A stretch of 10,666 bases of DNA from Endomicrobium sp. (lineage in GTDB: Bacteria; Elusimicrobiota; Endomicrobiia; Endomicrobiales; Endomicrobiaceae): assembly GCA_031273645.1 (NCBI GenBank), contig JAISRM010000236.1, forward strand, positions 1 to 10,666. The letters run 5' to 3'. The position numbers were made by a program, and so were the translations under genes. This document shows, piece by piece, positions 5,960 to 10,666 of the stretch. How positions within the stretch are numbered: the stretch's first letter is position 1; every line of letters begins with the position of its first letter. The notes below the pieces were generated by a model. The model did no database searches and was not told the DNA's origin. It saw nothing but the letters and a program-made list of their open reading frames with translations.

Positions 5960-6418
5960 ATGGAAAATAAAACTTTAGCTTCAAACAGAAAAGCTTATCA
6001 CGATTACGAAATTCTCGACAAAACCGAGGCGGGAATGGTTTTGTCGGGTTACGAGGTAAAATCCGTAAGACTCTCGCATATAAGTCTTTCCGACAGCCTT
6101 GTGCGTTTCAGCGCAGGCGAGGCGTTTGCCGATAACGTCTATATAGCGCCTTACGAACAAATGTCCACCCATATTTCCGACTACGATGCGAAAAGAAAAA
6201 GAAAACTTCTTCTGCATAAATCTGAAATTCTCAAACTCCATGCAAAAACTAAAGAAAAAGGGCTTACCGTCGTTCCTCTTGAAGTTTACATTAAGAAAGG
6301 CAGAATAAAAATGCTTATAGGTTTGGCAAAAGGAAAGAGATCTTACGACAAAAAAGAAGCTCTTAAGAAAAAAGACGCCGCAAGAGACATCGCGGCAGAA
6401 CTCCGCCGCCGCCGCTGA
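5960..6418 (+). CDS. smpB: SsrA (tmRNA)-binding protein SmpB
   Basis: SmpB binds the tRNA-like domain of tmRNA and delivers it to stalled ribosomes in trans-translation. The 152-aa length is normal. Conserved blocks are in the family order: NRKAYHDYEI (9-18), EAGMVLSGYEVKSVR (23-37), DSLV (45-48), IAPYEQ (62-67), RKLLLHKSEI (81-90), GLTVVPLEVY (101-110), GLAKGKRSYDKKE (121-133), and a basic C-terminal tail that would enter the mRNA channel. The usual GTEVKSLR reads GYEVKSVR here, a mild deviation. It starts 8 nt after the HK2 stop, with no clear ribosome binding site, so it is probably read from the same transcript as the two-component genes. A terminator follows immediately. The tmRNA gene itself is not in the window. 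Confidence 0.97.
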   Translation: MENKTLASNRKAYHDYEILDKTEAGMVLSGYEVKSVRLSHISLSDSLVRFSAGEAFADNVYIAPYEQMSTHISDYDAKRKRKLLLHKSEILKLHAKTKEKGLTVVPLEVYIKKGRIKMLIGLAKGKRSYDKKEALKKKDAARDIAAELRRRR

Positions 6419-6423
6419 CTCCG

Positions 6424-6443
6424 GCGGCTTTGCCGCTTTTTTT
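6424..6443 (+). terminator. Intrinsic terminator after smpB
   Basis: GCGGC (6424-6428) and GCCGC (6432-6436) form a tight hairpin with a 3-nt loop, followed by seven Ts (6437-6443). A competing 7-bp stem, GCCGCCG (6408-6414) with CGGCGGC (6422-6428), uses the last smpB codons and would exclude the terminator hairpin. This marks the end of the HK1-RR-HK2-smpB operon. Confidence 0.8.
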
Positions 6444-6525
6444 GTTGACAAACTAAAAGACAAACAAACTGAACAGACTTCGTCTGTTTTTATAAAGCAA
6501 AATTTTCGTCTCAAGGTTTGTCAAC
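6444..6525. repeat. 82-bp unit bounded by 10-bp inverted repeats
   Basis: GTTGACAAAC (6444-6453) is exactly complementary to GTTTGTCAAC (6516-6525). The unit encloses the first CAGAC/GTCTG palindrome (6472-6488). It has the outline of a very small non-autonomous palindromic element, but without a second full copy in the window this cannot be established. Confidence 0.45.
6472..6488. repeat. CAGAC/GTCTG palindrome, copy 1
   Basis: A perfect 7-bp stem AACAGAC (6472-6478) / GTCTGTT (6482-6488) with a TTC loop is followed by further Ts. It is the best-preserved of four related hairpins between smpB and the helicase gene. Confidence 0.75.
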
Positions 6526-6588
6526 CGGCATAAAAACTTTCGGGACAGACTGCGTCTGTTTTGTCAATCGTTTTTGCAAGGTTTGTCA
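6512..6588 (+). repeat. 12-bp direct repeat pair
   Basis: CAAGGTTTGTCA occurs exactly at 6512-6523 and again at 6577-6588, on either side of palindrome copy 2, suggesting that the cluster grew by duplication of a larger unit. Confidence 0.55.
6545..6559. repeat. CAGAC/GTCTG palindrome, copy 2
   Basis: A 6-bp stem ACAGAC (6545-6550) / GTCTGT (6554-6559) with a TGC loop, followed by TTT, 73 bp after copy 1. Confidence 0.7.
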
Positions 6589-6607
6589 TTCCCGTGAAAA
6601 CGGGAAT
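6588..6607. repeat. ATTCCC-N8-GGGAAT palindrome
   Basis: A perfect 7-bp stem ATTCCCG (6588-6594) / CGGGAAT (6601-6607) with a TGAAAA loop. It exactly fits the ATTCCC(N8)GGGAAT pattern known as dRS3 in Neisseria; similar palindromes are found in intergenic DNA of unrelated bacteria, so shared ancestry is not implied. Confidence 0.65.
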
Positions 6608-6658
6608 CCGTTTTTGTTAATGCTGTCCTTCCGATTTTTTTAATGTCCTTTTATTCAT

Positions 6659-6671
6659 CAGACTTCGTCTG
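6659..6671. repeat. CAGAC/GTCTG palindrome, copy 3
   Basis: A 5-bp stem CAGAC (6659-6663) / GTCTG (6667-6671) with a TTC loop, followed by TTTT. Flanking TCAT (6655-6658) and ATGA (6676-6679) can extend the pairing around a bulge. Confidence 0.65.
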
Positions 6672-6683
6672 TTTTATGAGACG

Positions 6684-6698
6684 ACATACTGTGTCTGT
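6684..6698. repeat. Degenerate palindrome, copy 4
   Basis: ACATACTGTGTCTGT matches copy 2 at 13 of 15 positions, but one change breaks a stem pair. It lies only 12 bp after copy 3. Confidence 0.5.
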
Positions 6699-6702
6699 TC
6701 TG

Positions 6703-6718
6703 TCCCGCGAAAGCGGGA
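6703..6718. repeat. CCCGC/GCGGG palindrome with GAAA loop
   Basis: A 6-bp stem TCCCGC (6703-6708) / GCGGGA (6713-6718) closes a GAAA tetraloop. It resembles the palindrome at 6588-6607 with a shorter loop. As a GNRA-capped stem before a T-rich run (6721-6732) it could also act as a terminator. Confidence 0.6.
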
Positions 6719-6720
6719 AT

Positions 6721-6849
6721 ATTTTTGTTTTTGAAATTTTTTAATATTCTTTATTTTGGCTGTTTTAATATGTCAAACATGCAATGTTTATCTTAAAATA
6801 CAGACGGCGGCTCACAGCCTTGCGTTTGTTTTTGCGGCGGCAAATTTAA
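6721..6849 (+). other. Leader region of the addA-like gene
   Basis: AT-rich to about 6800, then GC-richer up to the start codon. TAATAT at 6766-6771 could be a -10 box, but no matching -35 box at proper distance is seen. A small inverted repeat AAACAT-GCA-ATGTTT lies at 6775-6789. No reading frame is present. The promoter of the repair operon probably lies here but cannot be placed. Confidence 0.3.
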
Positions 6850-9800
6850 ATGAAAAATAATGACGCTCAGATAGTATCTATTCAGGCTTCGGCGGGTTCA
6901 GGCAAAACATACAATCTCGTTAAGAGATATATTTCTCTGGCGTTTGCCCAAAACAATGTAAAAAATATAGTGGCGGTAACGTTTACAAATAAAGCCGCTA
7001 CCGAAATGAGATACCGCATTTTAGAAACCCTCAAAAAAGCCGCGCTCGGTCTTGAATCAGATAATATTTTTGACGGACTAAATTTACGAAAAGATATTCT
7101 TTCTGCTAAAAGCGCCGAGCTTTTAGATTTGATTTTAAATTCTTACGATAACTTCAACGTCCGCACCATAGATTCTTTTATGAACCGCGTAGCAAACGCC
7201 TGCGCCATAAATATGGGGCTGTCTCCGCACTTTAAAACCGATACGGACGATTCAAAGACTATAGAGCTTTCAATAGATTTGTTTCTTAACAGGGCGGAAA
7301 TTTCCGTCTTAGAAGAATGCGTTAAACAATTTCTTTTAAGCGGTTCGTCAGGCTGGCTTGTCAAGGATAAAATTTCAAGGGAAGTAAAGAATATTTTTAT
7401 TAAAACCGGACATACCGGAAAAGAAATATCCGCCGTTGACTGCCGTTTTGACGATGAAATTGAAATCCTTTCTGCAAAACTTTATGAAAAGATTTCAAAC
7501 TTTAATAAAACTTATTTAAAAGAATTTGAAAAATTAAACGGGACTACTAAATTCGGCAAAGATAAAAAAATAGCCGTAACGCTTGAAGAACTTAAAGACG
7601 CAAAAACGCTTAGAGAAGCTTTTTCAAAACCGTTAAACTACAAAAAAAACAGCCTGCCCGACGCGCAAGCCGTTGCAAAATGGGACGAAATACGTTCCGA
7701 TTTATCGGCTTTATGCGAGTTTTATTCTTTTCATTATTACGGCCTTTATTCAAAAATGTTTGCCGCAATAGAAAAAGATTTTGAGGCGCTTTCAAAAAAC
7801 GACGAGACGCTTTATATCAGCCAATATTCCAAAAAAATACTCGGCTTGTTTTATGCTTCTGACGGCGGAGAAAACCGCGTTTTACCTGAAGTTTACTGCA
7901 GGCTGTCTGAAAAATACCGCCATTTTTTAATAGACGAATTTCAAGATACAAGTCCTATACAATTTAGCGCCTTAAAACAATTTTTGGAAGACAGCGTAAG
8001 CGGAGAAGACGGATCCTTATTCTATGTAGGAGATCCTAAACAGGCCATATATGCTTTCAGAGGCGGCGACTATAAACTGTTTTACGAAGTTCCCGCTATT
8101 TTAAACCGCGACATAAAACCTAAACCCTTAAATGAGAATTACCGCAGCTGTAAAAATATAGTTGAATTTAATAACGAGCTTTTTTCAAAAGAGCGTTTGG
8201 AAGAGTTTGTAAACGCTAAAAACGACGGAGAATTTTCGCTGATCCCCGAAGTTTATTTTGGCGCGGCGCAAAAAACCGTCAGAACGCAAGAAGGGTTTGC
8301 AGAAGTCTTTATTATAGACGCGCGCAAATGCACATCTGAGGAAGATATTTCCGCAGCGCAGAAATCAAAACTTCTAAGCATTGTACAAGACGCTCTAAAC
8401 AGAGGATTTCAAAACGGAGATATAGCGGTTTTGTGCGCAAAAAACGCCGAACTTGCCGTAGTCGGCCGCTGGCTTATAGACGCCGGTTTTGAAATAGAAT
8501 CAAAGGAAACTCTTAATATATTAAATAATCCGTTTGTAAAAGAGATATTGTCTCTTTTGGCTTTTGCCGCAAATCCCGCAGATAATATTTCTTTTGCCGG
8601 ATTTATTTCAGGAGAGATTTTTGCTAAAGCCGCAAGTATCGGAAACTTTCTGTTTGAAAACCGCGCCGCTCTTTATTTATATAAATCTTTTGAAGAGTCA
8701 AGACCTCAAATATGGAGCCTTTATTTTGAAGAAATTTTTAAGCAGGCCGGATTTGTTCCGGTATATGAGCTTGCTTTGTCGGTTATTTCTAAATTTCAGG
8801 CGGTTGAAAATTTTCCGCGCGCAAAGTCTGCGTTTATGCGTCTGCTTGACTTTATAAAAGAATTTGAAAGAGACGGCGGCGGGCTGAAAGATTTTATCGA
8901 CGCCGTAAAATCTGCAAAAAACAGCGATAAAAAACTTTATATTCAAAGCTCTCTGCAAAACGCGGTCAAACTTACCACCATTCATCAGGCTAAAGGGCTT
9001 GAATTTCCCGTTGTAATAATTCCTTTTTTCAGCGTGGATCCCGGCTGGGATTTATCGTCAAAAAGCATGTCGGTGATCCAAAGCCGCGGCGGACTTGATT
9101 TGATTTTTTTAAACGAGACTTTTGCAAAATTTTCGCAGAGTCTTGCAAAACTCTATTATGAAAAGACCGCGTCAGACGACCTTTCTAATATCAACCGCTT
9201 GTACGTCGCGCTGACAAGGGCGCGCGAAGAACTTTATGTTATCGCCGTCGATGAACCTACTCAAAATGATGAAAAAAAAGGCAAAAGCGGACAGACGGCG
9301 CGTTTTCTGGGCGGAGCAAGGAGCGTCGGAGAGCGCGTTTTGCGCGCAAAAAAGACGGCAAAACCCGCGCAGCCTGAAAATTTGATACAAGACGATACGT
9401 CGCGCGGATATAAAGACGTTAAAGAATTTTTTTCTCCATCTGAAAAAACAATAGGAAATATAAACGAGTCGGCTCTTGAGGGCAGCATAACGCATTTTGC
9501 TTTATCGCAGATTAAAACTATAAAAAATAAAGACGTCTCCTATGAGATTGGGCTTGCTTTGGAGAAAACGCAAAGGGCGTTCCGCGCAGCCGATATATCT
9601 TTCTTAAAAGACAGGCTTGAAAAAACGCTTTCTTTGGCGCGGCAATTTTTTCTTTGCCAAGAAGACGATGTAAAAACCGAATGCGAGATAAGCGACAGTC
9701 TTGGAAATGTTTTCAGGATAGACAGACTGATAATCTCTAAAGACTGCGCGCAGGTGATAGATTTTAAGAGCAGCCTGAAAAATTTGGAAGAACACGTCCG

Positions 9801-9903
9801 TCAGGTTAAACATTACGTTTCTCTGATAGAAGAAACGGGGATTTCAAAAAACGCGCGCGGTTTTATAGTAAATTCTGAAAACGGAGAAATAGTTAATGTC
9901 TGA
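6850..9903 (+). CDS. addA: AddA-like UvrD helicase with RecB-type nuclease
   Basis: A 1017-aa superfamily 1 helicase fused to a nuclease, expected to unwind and trim DNA ends for RecA-dependent repair. Helicase motifs are in order: I ASAGSGKT (13-20), Ia VAVTFTNKAATEMR (41-54), II LIDEFQDTS (360-368), III YVGDPKQAIYAFRGGD (392-407), IV LNENYRS (427-433), V TTIHQAKGLEFPVV (709-722), VI NRLYVALTRAREE (782-794). The C-terminal nuclease shows GSITHF with H882, FRIDR with D958, VIDFKS with D971 and K973, and the QVKHY motif (985-989), all as in active RecB-family nucleases. It is shorter than the usual 1200 residues of Firmicutes AddA. The ATG at 6850 lies just before the P-loop at the usual distance, though the ribosome binding site is poor. 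It overlaps the next gene by 8 nt. Generic UvrD/RecB-like is the fallback name. Confidence 0.9.
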   Translation: MKNNDAQIVSIQASAGSGKTYNLVKRYISLAFAQNNVKNIVAVTFTNKAATEMRYRILETLKKAALGLESDNIFDGLNLRKDILSAKSAELLDLILNSYDNFNVRTIDSFMNRVANACAINMGLSPHFKTDTDDSKTIELSIDLFLNRAEISVLEECVKQFLLSGSSGWLVKDKISREVKNIFIKTGHTGKEISAVDCRFDDEIEILSAKLYEKISNFNKTYLKEFEKLNGTTKFGKDKKIAVTLEELKDAKTLREAFSKPLNYKKNSLPDAQAVAKWDEIRSDLSALCEFYSFHYYGLYSKMFAAIEKDFEALSKNDETLYISQYSKKILGLFYASDGGENRVLPEVYCRLSEKYRHFLIDEFQDTSPIQFSALKQFLEDSVSGEDGSLFYVGDPKQAIYAFRGGDYKLFYEVPAILNRDIKPKPLNENYRSCKNIVEFNNELFSKERLEEFVNAKNDGEFSLIPEVYFGAAQKTVRTQEGFAEVFIIDARKCTSEEDISAAQKSKLLSIVQDALNRGFQNGDIAVLCAKNAELAVVGRWLIDAGFEIESKETLNILNNPFVKEILSLLAFAANPADNISFAGFISGEIFAKAASIGNFLFENRAALYLYKSFEESRPQIWSLYFEEIFKQAGFVPVYELALSVISKFQAVENFPRAKSAFMRLLDFIKEFERDGGGLKDFIDAVKSAKNSDKKLYIQSSLQNAVKLTTIHQAKGLEFPVVIIPFFSVDPGWDLSSKSMSVIQSRGGLDLIFLNETFAKFSQSLAKLYYEKTASDDLSNINRLYVALTRAREELYVIAVDEPTQNDEKKGKSGQTARFLGGARSVGERVLRAKKTAKPAQPENLIQDDTSRGYKDVKEFFSPSEKTIGNINESALEGSITHFALSQIKTIKNKDVSYEIGLALEKTQRAFRAADISFLKDRLEKTLSLARQFFLCQEDDVKTECEISDSLGNVFRIDRLIISKDCAQVIDFKSSLKNLEEHVRQVKHYVSLIEETGISKNARGFIVNSENGEIVNV

Positions 9904-10666
9904 AATAATAAATCTGCATTTAGCCGACGATATAATTGATTTTACCGCAGAGCGCCTGTTAAAGTTAGGAGCTGACGCCGCATTGATAAGCGGCGGGCGG
10001 CGCCCTTTTTTATTTATCAGAAAAGCGCTTGCCGGAAAAATAAAAAAAGCCTCGTTTGCGCAGGAATGTTTTACGCGCGACGAGTTTATAGACAAACTTA
10101 TTTTTAATAATTCAAGACTTTCTAAAATATCGCAGACTGAAGGCGCTTATATTTTGTTTGAAATTATAAAAGAAAAATTTCCGGACATATTAAAAGGCAG
10201 GCGGACTTTTGCGGAATTTTTTAAATGGGCTGTTGAAATTTTGTCTTTCATAGACAATTCTCTGCTTGAGGACGTTTCGGGGTCGGCGTTAAAAAATATA
10301 GAGCGCAATGCAGATATAGGCTACGAAGTTCCGCGCAATATAAACGATTTGCTAAAAAACATATTTAATCTGCGCGAAAGTTTCCTTTACGCTCTTGGCA
10401 AAAAAAATCTTACCATGCGCGGTCTTTCCTATCTTTTGGCCGGCAAAATGAGCGCGCAAGAACTTTGCTGCGGTTTTGATAAAATTATTTTGCTTGCGCC
10501 TTTTTATATGCATAAAACGGAACTTGTTATTTTTAAGAAGATTTACGACGAAGGCAAACTTACGGTTATTTTGCAGGGCGATCCGCGCAAATACGCCGCT
10601 TTAAAAGAAATTTACGATTTTTTCGGAGAAAACTTACCGCAAATAAATAAAACTTCAGAAAGCAAA
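9896..10666 (+). CDS. addB: AddB-like exonuclease subunit, 5' part only
   Basis: An open frame of 257 codons starts at ATG 9896, overlapping the addA stop as ATGTCTGA, and runs off the right edge without a stop. The N-terminus has SGGRRPFLFIRKAL (32-45), corresponding to the PNRRA-type segment of AddB-like proteins, where a classical P-loop is absent. Then come CFTRDEFIDKLI (59-69), FDKIILLAPFYMHKTE (194-209) and ILQGDP (225-230), which follow the order of the degenerate helicase core of AddB (the DKI-LAGF-LT-AE block and a motif III relic). The expected C-terminal nuclease domain, sometimes with iron-sulphur cysteines, would lie outside the window. Position directly after an AddA-like gene is the strongest support. 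A general PD-(D/E)XK nuclease family protein is the alternative label. Confidence 0.75.
   Translation, partial: MSEIINLHLADDIIDFTAERLLKLGADAALISGGRRPFLFIRKALAGKIKKASFAQECFTRDEFIDKLIFNNSRLSKISQTEGAYILFEIIKEKFPDILKGRRTFAEFFKWAVEILSFIDNSLLEDVSGSALKNIERNADIGYEVPRNINDLLKNIFNLRESFLYALGKKNLTMRGLSYLLAGKMSAQELCCGFDKIILLAPFYMHKTELVIFKKIYDEGKLTVILQGDPRKYAALKEIYDFFGENLPQINKTSESK

Noticed and set aside
5981..6514. 177-codon minus-strand frame opposite smpB
   Set aside because: The + strand encodes an unmistakable SmpB, and the antisense product is Phe/Ser/Cys-rich shadow sequence extending through a terminator.
6472..6718. CRISPR array
   Set aside because: The repeats are 13-20 bp hairpins with irregular spacing and mixed families; there are no constant-length spacers and no cas genes.

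Overview
The window is AT-rich bacterial DNA of high coding density. The organism is probably a Gram-negative-type bacterium. Small AT-rich genome style, short operons and an AddAB-type repair pair would fit something like an Elusimicrobiota/Endomicrobium-type lineage, but no gene here fixes the taxonomy and that placement is a weak guess.

Left part (1-2445), accessory in character: tRNA-Thr(UGU) at 181-253 has a good sigma70-type promoter and its own terminator. It is followed by a broken reading frame (about 321-660), an orphan promoter running into a bidirectional terminator (657-746), and one intact gene on the minus strand (800-2008) for an AAA_14/DUF4143 ATPase, preceded by a 33-bp near-perfect palindrome. 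At about 2316-2381 the 3' end of the tRNA recurs (15 bp identical, with similar sequence further 5'). The roughly 2.1 kb between the tRNA and this copy therefore looks like a decayed tRNA-targeted insertion, or a segment bounded by a tRNA duplication. No integrase remains.

Centre (2446-6418), one + strand operon: a membrane-bound sensor histidine kinase (HK1), a response regulator made of one canonical and apparently two degenerate receiver domains with no DNA-binding domain, a second histidine kinase (HK2) with only a short membrane anchor and an eroded G2 box, and smpB, the tmRNA-binding protein of trans-translation. Gaps are 3 nt, a 4-nt GTGA overlap, and 8 nt. A plausible scheme is that HK1 senses a periplasmic signal and phosphorylates the first receiver, with HK2 as a partner or modifier. 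This scheme is inference.

Intergenic 6419-6849: an intrinsic terminator after smpB, then a cluster of small palindromes. Four are related CAGAC-NNN-GTCTG hairpins and two are CCCG/CGGG palindromes, one of which exactly fits the ATTCCC(N8)GGGAAT pattern.

Right part (6850-10666): an AddA-like helicase-nuclease (1017 aa, UvrD motifs plus a C-terminal RecB-type nuclease) overlaps by 8 nt the start of an AddB-like partner that runs off the window. Together they should form a double-strand-break end-resection machine.
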